Below, piece by piece: positions 50,731-61,200 of a DNA stretch of 64,000 nucleotides (positions within the stretch are counted from its first letter, which is position 1; the number at the start of each line of letters is the position of its first letter). Position numbers and translations under genes: made by a program. This DNA comes from Bacteroidota bacterium (lineage in GTDB: Bacteria; Bacteroidota; Bacteroidia; 2-12-FULL-35-15), in contig JAQZBR010000002.1 in assembly GCA_029237775.1 (NCBI GenBank), positions 649,489 through 713,488 on the forward strand, read 5' to 3'. The notes below the pieces were generated by a model. The model searched no databases. It had not been told where the DNA came from and worked only from the letters and a program-made list of their open reading frames with translations.

Positions 50731-52461
50731 ATGGAGACTTCCTTTATTCTATTAATAATTTTCACGATCACAACTATCATCGGCCTTTGGAAATTATTTC
50801 CATTAGCCGGAGAACAAAGCTGGAAAGCGCTTGTTCCTGTTTATAATTTCATTATCTGGCTTAAGATCATCAAACGTCCATGGTGGTGGATCTTTCTTAT
50901 CATCACACCCGGAATCAACTTCCTGATGTATGCTATCATGTGCTTGCTGATGGCAAAAGCGTTTAACAAAAGAACGATCCAGGAGCAGGCTATAGCTTTC
51001 CTTGCAGGATATATCTATTTACCATACATAGGATTTCAGTCTGACACTGTTTATGTCGGCCCGGAAGACATGAGCCAAAAGAAACCTTCCTTGCTTCGCG
51101 AATGGACGGACGCGATTGTTTTTGCGGTGATCGCAGCAACTGTGATCAGAACATTTTTTCTCGAAGCGTTTACCATTCCTACATCATCCCTTGAAAAGTC
51201 GATGCTCGTTGGTGATTATCTTTTTGTAAGTAAAGTAAGCTACGGAGCGAAGATCCCTAACACTCCCCTATCATTTCCTTTTGCCCATCATACTCTCCCG
51301 TTAACCAGCAATACTAAATCTTACGTTGAGTGGTTCAAGCTGCCTTACTTCCGTTTACCCGGCTTCGGTCACATCAAGAACAACGACATAGTTGTCTTCA
51401 ATTATCCTGATGGAGATACTGTTGCTTTAGGAGAAACCCCGGAAGACCAGGGAATCAGTTACTACCAGCTGTGCCGCGATTTCGGGTGGAGAACTGTAAA
51501 CACACCAGACGCGATCAACCAGTACACACAGCACAGATTTGGTGATGTGAGATATCGCCCGGCTGATAAACGGGAGAATTACGTAAAGCGTTGTGTCGGC
51601 ATCCCGGGAGATACATTAAGAATTAAAGATCAGAAGCTGTTCATAAACAGTAAGGAATCGTATATCGCTCCTACTATGCAGTATCATTATCTCGTGAAGA
51701 CTGATGGCACTTCATTTTCACCGGGGCTTATCGAAAAGCTCGATATTACAGATGCCCCGAATGGTATAAAATTACTTGGTTATGATTCTACAAAAACTGC
51801 TTATTACATGATGAACCTTCCATTCAACAAAGTGGATGTGATCAAAAAAATGAGCTTTGTAAAATCGATCGAGCCAATGATCGATTCTGCCGGAAAGTAT
51901 GACGCTAACATTTTCCCTCACGATCCTAAGATCAAATGGAACAATGATAATTTCGGTCCGCTTTACATCCCGAGAGCTGGTGGTACAATAAACCTTAGCC
52001 CTGAAAACGTTTCCCTTTATTCCAGAGCTATCATCAACTATGAATTGAATACAATGGAGGTGAAAGGTGATAAGGTATTTATCAATGGACAGGAAGCCAC
52101 GACATACACATTCAAATTAAATTACTATTTCATGATGGGCGATAACCGCCATAACTCAGCGGACTCACGTGCCTGGGGCTTTGTTCCCGAAGATCATATA
52201 GTGGGCACACCGATCTTTGTATGGATGAGTATCAAAGAAGATAATCCAAATGTTGACGGAGGACGAAATCCAAGCGGTTTCCTGACAAAACTAAAACGCT
52301 CCTTATTTGATGATCCTTCGCGGAGAGCACGCTTCTTCACTGTAGTTTATGATGACGGATTGTCCAGGTCTTTCTTAATGCCATTCCTGGTTGTCGTTGC
52401 AGGCTGTATGACTTTTGTCTATTTCCGTAACAAACGCAGGGAAAAGAATGCTAAGAAATAA
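50731..52461 (+). CDS. lepB: Signal peptidase I with N-terminal DUF5684-like membrane module
   Basis: 576 residues; ordinary LepB has about 200-320. The first 105 residues form three helices of the DUF5684 type (EQSWKALVPVYNFIIWLKI). A further helix (about 126-144) precedes the catalytic motif FTIPTSSLEKSMLVGD with Ser153. The general base is Lys286 in VKRCVGIPGDTLRI. An insert of about 150 residues separates this from box E, FMMGDNRHNSADSRAWGFVP. The residue after the catalytic Ser is Leu rather than the usual Met. A C-terminal helix follows. Paralogous to the next gene, 23 bases downstream. Confidence 0.92.
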   Translation: METSFILLIIFTITTIIGLWKLFPLAGEQSWKALVPVYNFIIWLKIIKRPWWWIFLIITPGINFLMYAIMCLLMAKAFNKRTIQEQAIAFLAGYIYLPYIGFQSDTVYVGPEDMSQKKPSLLREWTDAIVFAVIAATVIRTFFLEAFTIPTSSLEKSMLVGDYLFVSKVSYGAKIPNTPLSFPFAHHTLPLTSNTKSYVEWFKLPYFRLPGFGHIKNNDIVVFNYPDGDTVALGETPEDQGISYYQLCRDFGWRTVNTPDAINQYTQHRFGDVRYRPADKRENYVKRCVGIPGDTLRIKDQKLFINSKESYIAPTMQYHYLVKTDGTSFSPGLIEKLDITDAPNGIKLLGYDSTKTAYYMMNLPFNKVDVIKKMSFVKSIEPMIDSAGKYDANIFPHDPKIKWNNDNFGPLYIPRAGGTINLSPENVSLYSRAIINYELNTMEVKGDKVFINGQEATTYTFKLNYYFMMGDNRHNSADSRAWGFVPEDHIVGTPIFVWMSIKEDNPNVDGGRNPSGFLTKLKRSLFDDPSRRARFFTVVYDDGLSRSFLMPFLVVVAGCMTFVYFRNKRREKNAKK

Positions 52462-52484
52462 GCGATTCTGAAAAAAGGAACGCT

Positions 52485-53543
52485 GTGAAAAAAAACTCAA
52501 CAATGAAAGAATGGATAAAAGCAATTCTGTTTGCCTTTATTACGATCATCCTTTTTCGCGTATTTTGCTTTGAAGCATTCACAATTCCTTCCGCTTCCAT
52601 GGAACGGACAATGCTAACGGGCGATTACATCATTGTAAGCAAATTGAGCTACGGCCCGAGGATCCCGAATACACCCCTCTCATTTCCATTCACACATCAG
52701 CGATTGCCATTCACAGAGGATACTAAATCTTATCTCGACTGGATCAAATTCCCCTACATGCGTTTATTCGGCAGTCCGGATATAGAACGCGGAGATGTAG
52801 TCGTTTTTAATTACCCCACGGAGACTGATCACCCTGTCGATCAGAAGACTTATTACATCAAGCGCTGCATGGGTATTGCGGGCGACACACTGGAAGTGCG
52901 CGATGGCCAGGTTTATATAAACGGAATTTATTCCGATCATCCCGAAAATCTTCAATTCAATTACAAGGTACTTGCTGATGCTGATACACTAAGCTCGGAC
53001 ACGATAAATAAACTTGGGATCACGGAAGGCGGGAAGATGAAGAATAAAGGAGAATATTGGTTCACACTTGATCAGGAACATATGGAACTGATGAAGAAAG
53101 TTCCGCATGTTGCCAATGTATCTCCCTTGGTTGAAAAGAGAGGCAGCTACAGCGATTACATGTTTCCTGAGAATGAACACTTTTTATGGAATCTTGATTT
53201 TTTCGGTCCCGTTTATATTCCTAAAGCCGGTGACTCCGTTAAGCTGAGCGTGGATTCGTTGCCGCTCTATGAAAGAATTATCAGCATCTATGAGAAGAAC
53301 GAGTTAAAAGTAAGTAACGATTCGATCTTTATAAATGGAAATCTGGCCCATTATTACACCTTTAAAATGAATTATTTTTTCATGATGGGTGATAACAGGC
53401 ACAACTCTGCAGATTCACGTTTCTGGGGTTTTGTACCGGAAGATCATGTGGTAGGTAAAGCCGTACTTATCCTTATGTCGATCGATAAAACCGATGGACA
53501 GAGTAATGTTCGGAGTGACCGATGGTTTAAGAAGGTTGATTAG
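52485..53543 (+). CDS. lepB: Signal peptidase I, second copy
   Basis: 352 residues, GTG start at 52485 with AAGGA 7-11 bases upstream; an ATG at 52503 is the alternative. One N-terminal helix (about 8-28), catalytic motif AFTIPSASMERTMLTGDYI with Ser38, base Lys126 in YYIKRCMGIAGDTLEV, an insert of about 150 residues similar to that of the first copy, and box E FMMGDNRHNSADSRFWGFVP. It cleaves signal peptides at the periplasmic face. Two active-looking copies side by side suggest a duplication with division of labour. Confidence 0.92.
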   Translation: MKKNSTMKEWIKAILFAFITIILFRVFCFEAFTIPSASMERTMLTGDYIIVSKLSYGPRIPNTPLSFPFTHQRLPFTEDTKSYLDWIKFPYMRLFGSPDIERGDVVVFNYPTETDHPVDQKTYYIKRCMGIAGDTLEVRDGQVYINGIYSDHPENLQFNYKVLADADTLSSDTINKLGITEGGKMKNKGEYWFTLDQEHMELMKKVPHVANVSPLVEKRGSYSDYMFPENEHFLWNLDFFGPVYIPKAGDSVKLSVDSLPLYERIISIYEKNELKVSNDSIFINGNLAHYYTFKMNYFFMMGDNRHNSADSRFWGFVPEDHVVGKAVLILMSIDKTDGQSNVRSDRWFKKVD

Positions 53544-53608
53544 TTATAGTTATTAGTTAATCGCTAAGTAATTTGATCAAGTTATTATTTAAGAAAACAC
53601 TAAATTAA

Positions 53609-54226
53609 ATGCATTCAACTGCTATTCTCTCCACGGCTTATCTTGGTCCGATCCAATATTATCAAAAGCTTTTAACTTATGAAAAAAGCATCATTGAACA
53701 TCATGAAAATTTCATTAAACAAACATATCGAAGCCGCTGTGATATCTATTCTCCAAACGGTATTCTTACACTCAGCATTCCCCTTGAAAAGAGAAATAAA
53801 AGACAAGCCGTAAAGGATGTGAAGATCTCTTACGAATACAACTGGCAAACCCTTCATTGGCGTTCGCTTGAATCATGCTATAGACGATCTCCTTTTTTTG
53901 AATATTTTGAAGATGATTTAAGACCATTCTATGAAGATAAAAAATTCGAATTTCTTATCGACTTTAATGAAGCAATCCAGCAGGAAGTTTTGTCACTGTT
54001 AAAGAAAAAACCGGAGTATCAGTTTACATCAGAATATACAAGTGAATATAAGAATGCTGACGACTTCAGAATGCTCATTTCCCCAAAAGAATCTTTGAGT
54101 TCAGATCCCGCTTTTGAACCAAAACCTTATTCACAGGTATTTGAAACACGACATGGTTTTCTTCCTAATCTTAGTATCGTGGATCTCTTGTTTAATGAAG
54201 GCTCCAGAGCTACTGACAGTATATGA
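53609..54226 (+). CDS. WbqC-like family protein
   Basis: 205 residues, cytoplasmic. Family features: TAYLGPIQYYQKLLTYEKSI at the N-terminus, IKQTYRSRCDIYSPNGILTL, IPLEKRNKRQAVKDVKISYE, YNWQTLHWRSLESCYRRSPF and GFLPNLSIVDLLFNEG at the end. WbqC genes were first noted in O-antigen clusters; biochemistry is not settled. Here it closes the parAB-DUF5683-dapB-lepB block, a placement I recognise in the phylum. Confidence 0.85.
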   Translation: MHSTAILSTAYLGPIQYYQKLLTYEKSIIEHHENFIKQTYRSRCDIYSPNGILTLSIPLEKRNKRQAVKDVKISYEYNWQTLHWRSLESCYRRSPFFEYFEDDLRPFYEDKKFEFLIDFNEAIQQEVLSLLKKKPEYQFTSEYTSEYKNADDFRMLISPKESLSSDPAFEPKPYSQVFETRHGFLPNLSIVDLLFNEGSRATDSI

Positions 54227-54279
54227 TCTTATCCTTTTAACCGGCCAATTTATTTGAACAAAAAACAGGATTTTGTTAT

Positions 54280-54287
54280 TATATTTG
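54280..54287 (+). promoter_or_regulatory. -7 box (TATATTTG) for the carboxyltransferase gene
   Basis: TATATTTG, 54 bases before the ATG at 54341. TTTG at 54253-54256 is 23 bases upstream, wider than the usual 19-21. Confidence 0.5.
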
Positions 54288-54340
54288 GCGGAGAACTTTG
54301 CATATAAACATTCACATTAGATCAGCTTATAAAAAATATT

Positions 54341-55969
54341 ATGGATTTAGAATTCAATAAGAACGAGGACAAAATGAACCTTCTCATCTCTGCAATGGAG
54401 CAAAAACTTGCAAAGATCTATCAGGGAGGTGGAAAGAGCAGGATTGACAAGCAGCACGAACAGGGAAAATTAACTGCACGCGAAAGAATTGAATTCTTGT
54501 TGGATAAGAATTCAAAGACCATCGAGATCGGTGCATTTGTCGGTGACGACATGTACAAAGAGCATGGCGGTTGTCCTGCAGGTGGTGTTGTGATTGTCAT
54601 TGGTTACATTCACGGAAAGCAATGCATAGTAGTTGCGAATGATGCAACCGTAAAAGCAGGTGCCTGGTTCCCGATCACAGGAAAGAAAAATTTGAGAGCA
54701 CAGGAAATTGCAATGGAGAACAGGTTGCCCATCATCTACCTGGTTGACAGCGCAGGCGTTTATCTTCCTTTGCAGGACGAGATATTTCCTGACAAAGAGC
54801 ATTTCGGACGAATTTTCCGCAACAATGCAGTGATGAGCGGAATGGGAATCCTTCAGATCTCTGCTGTAATGGGAAGCTGTGTTGCAGGAGGTGCATATCT
54901 TCCGATCATGAGTGATGAAGCAATGATCGTTGACAAAACAGGCAGTATTTTTCTTGCGGGATCTTACCTCGTAAAAGCTGCTATTGGTGAGAATATCGAT
55001 AATGAAACGCTGGGTGGTGCTACCACTCATTGTGAGATCTCTGGTGTAACAGATTATAAATGCAAAGATGATAAAGACTGTCTGACACGGATCCGCAACA
55101 TCATGAGCAAGATAGGTGACTTTGATAAAGCGGGTTTTAACCGTGCTGAAGCAAAAGCTCCAAAGAAAGATCCGAAAGAAATTGTAGGAATCATCCCTGA
55201 TGCCCGCGATAAACAATATGATATGCACGAGATCATTGCCCGACTTGTTGATGAGTCAGACCTGGAAGAATATAAGGAAGGTTATGGCCAATCGATCATT
55301 TGCGGCCTTGCTCGTATTGATGGCTGGAGTGTTGGGATCGTTGCAAATCAACGCAAAGTTGTAAAAAGCAAAAAAGGTGAAATGCAATTCGGTGGTGTTA
55401 TTTATAGTGACAGTGCTGATAAGGCAGCACGTTTCATCATGAACTGTAATCAAAAGAAAATTCCTCTGGTATTCCTTCAGGATGCAACAGGATTCATGGT
55501 GGGCTCACGCTCTGAGCATGGTGGTATTATCAAAGACGGAGCGAAGCTGGTGAACGCGATGGCAAATTCTGTAGTTCCTAAGTTTACAGTGATCGTAGGG
55601 AATTCATACGGTGCAGCAAACTACGCGATGTGTGGAAAAGCTTATGATCCGAGGTTAATTGTTGGCTGGCCGACTGCACAGGTCGCAGTAATGGGAGGCG
55701 CACAGGCTGCCAAGGTTCTGGTTCAGATCGAAGTTGCCTCTTTGAAAGCTAAAGGCGAAGTCATCACACCCGAGGTTGAGACAGAGCTTTATAACAGAAT
55801 CAAAGACAGATATGATGTTCAGACCTCTCCATACTATGCCGCATCACGCTTATGGCTGGATGCGATAATAAATCCGCTGGATACCCGTAAGTGGATCTCA
55901 ATGGGAATAGAGGCTGCCAATCATGCCCCTATAACAAAACAATACAATGTTGGGGTTTTGCAAACCTGA
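54341..55969 (+). CDS. Acyl-CoA carboxylase carboxyltransferase (beta) subunit
   Basis: 542 residues. Crotonase-like carboxyltransferase with N half QGKLTARERIEFLLDKNSK, DATVKAGAWFPITGKKN, YLVDSAGVYLPLQ and VAGGAYLPIMSDE, and C half FLQDATGFMVGSRSEHGGII, IVGNSYGAANYAMCG and VAVMGGAQAAKVL. It moves carboxyl from biotin to an acyl-CoA. The DSAGVYLPLQ and FMVG forms fit methylcrotonyl-CoA carboxylase (leucine breakdown) somewhat better than propionyl-CoA carboxylase. No biotin carboxylase gene is adjacent. Cytoplasmic. Confidence 0.85.
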   Translation: MDLEFNKNEDKMNLLISAMEQKLAKIYQGGGKSRIDKQHEQGKLTARERIEFLLDKNSKTIEIGAFVGDDMYKEHGGCPAGGVVIVIGYIHGKQCIVVANDATVKAGAWFPITGKKNLRAQEIAMENRLPIIYLVDSAGVYLPLQDEIFPDKEHFGRIFRNNAVMSGMGILQISAVMGSCVAGGAYLPIMSDEAMIVDKTGSIFLAGSYLVKAAIGENIDNETLGGATTHCEISGVTDYKCKDDKDCLTRIRNIMSKIGDFDKAGFNRAEAKAPKKDPKEIVGIIPDARDKQYDMHEIIARLVDESDLEEYKEGYGQSIICGLARIDGWSVGIVANQRKVVKSKKGEMQFGGVIYSDSADKAARFIMNCNQKKIPLVFLQDATGFMVGSRSEHGGIIKDGAKLVNAMANSVVPKFTVIVGNSYGAANYAMCGKAYDPRLIVGWPTAQVAVMGGAQAAKVLVQIEVASLKAKGEVITPEVETELYNRIKDRYDVQTSPYYAASRLWLDAIINPLDTRKWISMGIEAANHAPITKQYNVGVLQT

Positions 55970-55996
55970 TGGAACATATTTCTAGTAAAATTTATG

Positions 55997-56004
55997 TATT
56001 TTTG
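55997..56004 (+). promoter_or_regulatory. -7 box (TATTTTTG) for the 181-residue membrane protein
   Basis: TATTTTTG matches TAnnTTTG, 20 bases before the ATG at 56024. Confidence 0.5.
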
Positions 56005-56023
56005 TACTCTATAAATCTTTATC

Positions 56024-56569
56024 ATGATAAAATCAATCAGCCCACGTACTATATTCATTGCTACAGCAATCTTCGTTGCAGCGACCAGCCGTTTGTTTCC
56101 TCACATCCCTAACTTCACTCCTATTGCTGCAATGGCATTGTTTGGGGCGGTTTATTTTGAAAACAAGATCACTGCTGTCCTTATTCCGCTTGTAACAATG
56201 TTGATCAGTGATGTTGCAATGGAATTATTAACAGGATGGGGATTTCATAACACTCTCATTTACGTTTACATCAGCTTTATCCTTACCTCTATGATCGGTT
56301 TTTGGGTAAAAAGAAATACAACTGTTCAGACAATTGCTATGGGTTCGGTAATTTCATCTGTATTATTCTTTATCATCACCAATTTTGGTGTATGGGCTGC
56401 GAGCGGCTTTGCAGGAGGCTTAAATGGACTGAATGTAACTTACGTAATGGGACTTCCTTACTTCGCTCCTACTCTGCTTGGAGATGTATTCTTTAACGCA
56501 ATTCTTTTCGGCACTTTTTATATTGCTCAACGCAGAACACCAGCTTTGATCCGTATCAAGAAGAACTAA
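56024..56569 (+). CDS. DUF6580-like integral membrane protein
   Basis: 181 residues with about five helices. SRLFPHIPNFTPIAAMALFG near the N-terminus and FGVWAASGFAGGLNGLNVTY plus LGDVFFNAILFGTFYIA near the end are characteristic of a family I associate with DUF6580, which resembles the membrane S component of ECF vitamin importers. No energy-coupling genes and no riboswitch lie beside it, so the substrate is unknown. It has its own -7 box and a terminator. Confidence 0.7.
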   Translation: MIKSISPRTIFIATAIFVAATSRLFPHIPNFTPIAAMALFGAVYFENKITAVLIPLVTMLISDVAMELLTGWGFHNTLIYVYISFILTSMIGFWVKRNTTVQTIAMGSVISSVLFFIITNFGVWAASGFAGGLNGLNVTYVMGLPYFAPTLLGDVFFNAILFGTFYIAQRRTPALIRIKKN

Positions 56570-56591
56570 TAGACTCAATTTTCTATATTAG

Positions 56592-56618
56592 AAATCCTCG
56601 CTGTGCGGGGATTTTTTA
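56592..56618 (+). terminator. Terminator after the DUF6580-like gene
   Basis: AAATCCTCGC (56592-56601) / GCGGGGATTT (56605-56614) with loop TGT and a T run. The convergent minus gene stops at 56621, so it may serve both. Confidence 0.82.
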
Positions 56619-56620
56619 TT

Positions 56621-57487
56621 TTAAAATCGCATGAGCTGATTTCTTTTGAATGTCCATTCGGGTGTTTGTAGATCATCTGCAAAGTCCAGGCTGTACCATG
56701 GTGAAAGAGAAGGGTCAGTAATATTTTTCAGAATATGAATTTCCTGAGCAGGCATATAGCTTTGCTGAATAAGAAATAATTTCTCTCCGGTCTTTTTATT
56801 CTCACACATATCACTAACCAGCACGGCATGGCCGGGAAATCCTCCTAGTATAAATACATCACCGATCTGCATGTCTTTAATATTGGCTACAGCTTTTAGT
56901 TCACGGCTTAAAGAAGATGTACCTGCATAATTAAAAACACTCAATAGATATTCTTTAAATACGGAATAGCTATCGGAAGCAGTGCTGCTTTTCAACCATG
57001 ATACGGAATTACCTTTTACCTTTATTCTGTAACCTTCCGCCCATTTTTTAAACTCCGCATTAAATCCGTTTGTAAAATTAAAGTGGAGATGTGTATAATC
57101 CTGTTTTGAGTAAAGATATTCAGCGCGAAGACGAATTACCGCATCCGCGCATTGCTGGAGATCCTTATCACCTGGATCAATATCTACAACAGCATAATGA
57201 GCATTTTGATTTGACTTCAATTTTCCATTATATAGATGCACAGAATAACCTTGGGGCTTTAGCGGTAGTTCTCGAAGCCATTCGGCAAATGAACCTTTCT
57301 GAACAGAGACTCTTTGAAATCCTGCGGGAACAGAGATTCGAGATGAAAGCGTTTGTTTTGGATCGTACTTTTTGCAAAAGATATAAGAAGGACGGTCTTG
57401 CTCCTGCTTAAATAGTTTTGCCTCTGTATCGTTACAGCTGCAGATAACTGCAATCATACAAAAAAGGATCAGGTTAGTTTTCCACAT
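56621..57487 (-). CDS. DUF4846 lipoprotein
   Basis: 288 residues. Lipoprotein signal MIAVICSCNDTE with lipid-anchored Cys18. Conserved features of DUF4846: GFQRVSVQKGSFAEWLRELP, VHLYNGKLKSNQNAHYAVVD, QQCADAVIRLRAEYLYSKQD, LHFNFTNGF and MQIGDVFILGGFPGHAVLVS. The GFPGHAVL region with HAVLV resembles NlpC/P60-like folds, so a hydrolase role is possible but not shown. Function unknown. It lies 23 bases from the barrel gene upstream, possibly one operon. Confidence 0.78.
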   Translation of the reverse strand: MWKTNLILFCMIAVICSCNDTEAKLFKQEQDRPSYIFCKKYDPKQTLSSRISVPAGFQRVSVQKGSFAEWLRELPLKPQGYSVHLYNGKLKSNQNAHYAVVDIDPGDKDLQQCADAVIRLRAEYLYSKQDYTHLHFNFTNGFNAEFKKWAEGYRIKVKGNSVSWLKSSTASDSYSVFKEYLLSVFNYAGTSSLSRELKAVANIKDMQIGDVFILGGFPGHAVLVSDMCENKKTGEKLFLIQQSYMPAQEIHILKNITDPSLSPWYSLDFADDLQTPEWTFKRNQLMRF

Positions 57488-57510
57488 GCAGGTTTAACGG
57501 TAGGACAATC

Positions 57511-58161
57511 CTATTGTTGCACTTCTTTTTTATGAAAGAATACTTTATATGTCCGGATAGGAGAATATTTAAAAGAGAACTGAAATACTCCAAAATTAAA
57601 GTTGTCCTGCTCAAAAAAAGTTGAGCCTGAAATAGTATACCTCGCTCCTACCGAGATCTGCTTAGAGAGGTCGACTTCCATTCCTCCCAGAATGCCGTAG
57701 TCGGAAGTTCTTAAGGGACTTACCTTTTCAGAGCGTACACCATTTTCTTTACTCGGATCCAAAAGTATTTGATGTCCGCTTGTAGCAATAGAATACTGGC
57801 CGCCAAGATTAAAACGAATCGCGCCTCCAACCTTCAATTGAAGATACAACGGTATGTCGGCAAAAAAATAACGATATTTTATTATTGGAGACTCATTTTT
57901 AAATCCCTTACCTGTATATAAAGCTTCTATTCCGACATTGAACTTGTCGTTAAGCATAAGGCTGTAAACCAGTCCTCCGTTAAATAAAATACCGGATCTG
58001 AATTTTACGGGATAATTTATAAGATTACTGCTGGTCATCCCAACAGTGAAGGAAAGGATGGATGATTCTTTATTTGAATATGTCTGAGCTGAAAGTGGTC
58101 TGCTTAAGATAAAAAGCACTGATGAAACCGCCAGTGCTTTTTTAAAAAAATAAGTTTGCAT
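57511..58161 (-). CDS. Outer-membrane beta-barrel protein
   Basis: 216 residues from ATG 58161 (MQTYFFKKALAVSS); the longer frame to 58302 would overlap the repeat protein by 53 bases. Signal peptide about 1-26 (ending RPLSAQ). Features of small outer-membrane beta-barrels (PorT-like or OmpW-like): SFTVGMTSSNLINY, YFFADIPLYLQLKVG and YGILGGMEVDLSKQISVGAR, with FQFSFKYSPI near the end. Ligand unknown. Co-directional with the repeat protein upstream (88-base gap) and the DUF4846 gene downstream. Confidence 0.7.
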   Translation of the reverse strand: MQTYFFKKALAVSSVLFILSRPLSAQTYSNKESSILSFTVGMTSSNLINYPVKFRSGILFNGGLVYSLMLNDKFNVGIEALYTGKGFKNESPIIKYRYFFADIPLYLQLKVGGAIRFNLGGQYSIATSGHQILLDPSKENGVRSEKVSPLRTSDYGILGGMEVDLSKQISVGARYTISGSTFFEQDNFNFGVFQFSFKYSPIRTYKVFFHKKEVQQ

Positions 58162-58249
58162 ATTTAATGTCTGAAAATTATTTGACGGTATAATTTTCTT
58201 ATTGCCTGTTTCAGGCTGCCGTAAATCAGCCTGAGGGATATAAATGATT

Positions 58250-61200
58250 TTACTGCGCCACTTCTGTATCTCTTGAAAATTCCTGCTCGGTGATAGGCAC
58301 ATTATCTTTGAAATAATACACCGGGCCGAAATTTGTTTCCTTCTTCACATACATGTGACCTTCTTTATTTCTTACAACAATCCTACGGGTGATCTTTGCA
58401 TTATTTTCACGTGCCAACTCCTCTGTGATACCTTCAGGATATTTTTCAGCAAGCGAATTCTTGAATGCATCCTTTGGATTTACTGCTGCAACCGCAGTTG
58501 TGGTAGTGCCTTTTTTCATGAGGCCATCAATTTCAGCTATCTTATCTTTTGGATACTTCTCGGTAGCTTTCGCAAGCAAAGCATCCTGATAAGCACTCTT
58601 CGATTGTTTATAATCTTTGGAGGCAAATAATTTATCCGCCTTGGTGATCAGATCAGTATATAGCTTATCCTTTTCTTTCGCTCGTGAAAGTGCATCCAAA
58701 GCTTTATTAGCTTCCGTGATCTTATTCGCAGGATATGGATCAGTAGGCTTTACTAATTGTGCTTCTTTATATGCAAGAATTGATTCGATATATTTTTTAT
58801 CAGTGAATAAAGCATCAGCCTTCTTGATCACAACATCGAATTTATCCTGAACAGCCCTGTTCTTAGCGAGGTCTGACATGAGAGTGTTGACTTTCGTGAG
58901 CTGATCCTTCGGATATTGTTCGGCAGGCTTTAATCCAGAAGCTTCGGTATATGAAGTCTTTGCAGCTGCATAATCCTTTGCAGCAAAAGCTCCGTCAGCC
59001 TTGGTTATCGCTCCCTTATATTTTTCTTCCAAATCCTTCGCATTTGCTTCTTTTGCCAACAGTGCGTCAATACCTGCAATCTTATCTTTCGGATATTTTT
59101 CTGCAGGTTTAAAACTCAGGGCTTCGTTATAACCTGCTTTCGCTCCGTCATAATCTTTAGTGGCAAGTGCTGCATCTGCTTTAGTGATAGCCGCAGTGTA
59201 TTTCTCGTTTAAAGCTTTACCTGCAGCATCTTTATTCGCAAGCTCTTCCTGAATCTTACGGATCTCAGCGATTTTGTCCTGAGGATATTGTTCGGAGGAC
59301 TTAACACCAAGAGCCTCATTATAACCTGCTATTGCAGCATCGTATGTTTTTGCGGCAAATGCTTTATCTCCTTTTGCTATCGCAGCCTTATACTTCGCTT
59401 CAAGTGCAGCTTTTTCGCTCGCAGAAGATGCATCTGCGATCAGCCTATCGATCTCACTTAATTTATCTTTTGGATACTGTTCTCCGGATTTCACTGCCAA
59501 TGCTTCATTATATGCGCTTTTTGCAGCATCATACGTCTTTAGTGTCATTGCTTTGTCGCCCTTTGCAATAGCTGCAGCATACTTAGCTTCAAGAGCCGCT
59601 TTTTCTTTTTCTGAGGAAGCATCCGCGATCAGCTTATCGATCTCACTTAACTTATCCTTTGGATATTGCTCGCCTGATTTAACAGCCAGGGCCTCATTAT
59701 AAGCGCTCTTTGCTGCATCGTAAGTTTTTGCAGTCATCGCTTTATCACCTTTGGCAATTGCAGCTGCATATTTTGCTTCAAGAGCTTTCTGGGCAGCATC
59801 CTTATCTTTTGCAGCAGCTATTGCTGCAAGCTCCTTCTCCACTTCCGCAAGCTTATCTTTCGGATATTGTTCAGAAGGTTTTAATGCCAGGGCTGCTGTA
59901 TATTGAGTCTTCGCTGCTGTAAAATCCTTAGAACTCAGAGCTGCGTCCCCTTTAGAAATAGCATCTGCATATTTTTTCTCCAGTTCCTTAGCACCCATTT
60001 CTTTTGCAAGAATTGAGTTGATCTCAGTTATTTTATCTTTAGGATATTTTTCCGAAGGCTTTAATGTTGAAGCCTCACTATACGCTCCTTTAGCAGCATC
60101 GTAATCCTTCTGACCGAATGCAGCATCTGCCTTTGCAATTGCAGAAGCATATTTTTCGTTCAGTTCTTTTTCTTTTGCCAGGCGGTCTTTATCCGCGGCT
60201 TCTTTAGCAGCAAGATCAGCTAATGCTTTGTCTATTTCCGCAAGCTTGGTTTTAGGATACGCTTCTGCCGGTTTAAATCCTAAGGCATCATTATATCCTG
60301 ATTTCGCATCGTCATAGGATTTGAGCTTCAGAGCTGCATCAGCTTTTGTAATTGCTGTTTTGTATTTTTCATCAAGCTCTTTAGCGCCCATCTCTTTTGC
60401 GATCAGCGCATCGATCTCAGCGATCTTGTCTTTTGGATACTGTTCATCAGTTTTTATGGCAAGTGCTTCGTTGTATGCAGTTTTAGCAGCCGGATAAGTT
60501 TTTGCTTTTAATGCCGCATCCCCTTTTGCTACAGCCGCCTTATATTTAGTTTCTGCTTCAGCAAGTTTTGCAAGACGATCTTTCTCAGCAGCAGCATCAG
60601 CCAGTGCCTTATCAACTTCCGCAAGTTTATCCTTCGGATACTGTTCAGAAGGCTTCAATGCAAGAGCATCGGAGTATCCGGTTTTTGCCGTAGCATAATC
60701 CTTTTTGGTAAGCGCTGCGTCACCCTTTGCAATTGCCGCGTTATATTTTTCTTCAAGTGCCTTTGCACCCATTTCCTTCGCCACAATGGCATCGATTTCT
60801 TTGATCTTATCTTTCGGATACTGCTCTGCTGATTTATAAGTCAAAGCTTCAGTGTATCCGGATTTTGCAGCTGTGTAATCTTTAGTTCCAAGCGAGGCGT
60901 CTGCTTTTGCAATTGCAGCTTTGTATTTTTCTTCCAGCTCTTTTGCTTTTGCAAGCTTATCTTTTTCAGCAGCTTCTTTTGCCGCTATATCAGCTAGCAT
61001 CTTATCGATCTCGGCAAGCTTTGTTTTTGGATAAGCCTCAGCAGGTTTAAGAGTTAAGGCTTCGTTGTAACCTCCTTTTGCTTCATCAAAAGATTTTGAA
61101 GCCAGTGCTTTATCTCCTTTTGCAATTGCAGCATTGTATTTATCGTTAAGCTCTTTTTCTTTTGCCTGTCTCTCTTTTTCTGCAGCATCTTTTGAGGCGA

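Noticed and set aside
54512..55228. 238-codon minus-strand ORF
   Set aside because: Antisense shadow of the highly conserved carboxyltransferase; Cys/His-rich composition typical of such shadows.
57091..57411. 106-codon plus-strand ORF
   Set aside because: Entirely inside the DUF4846 lipoprotein gene on the other strand; reads as a shadow despite a protein-like composition.
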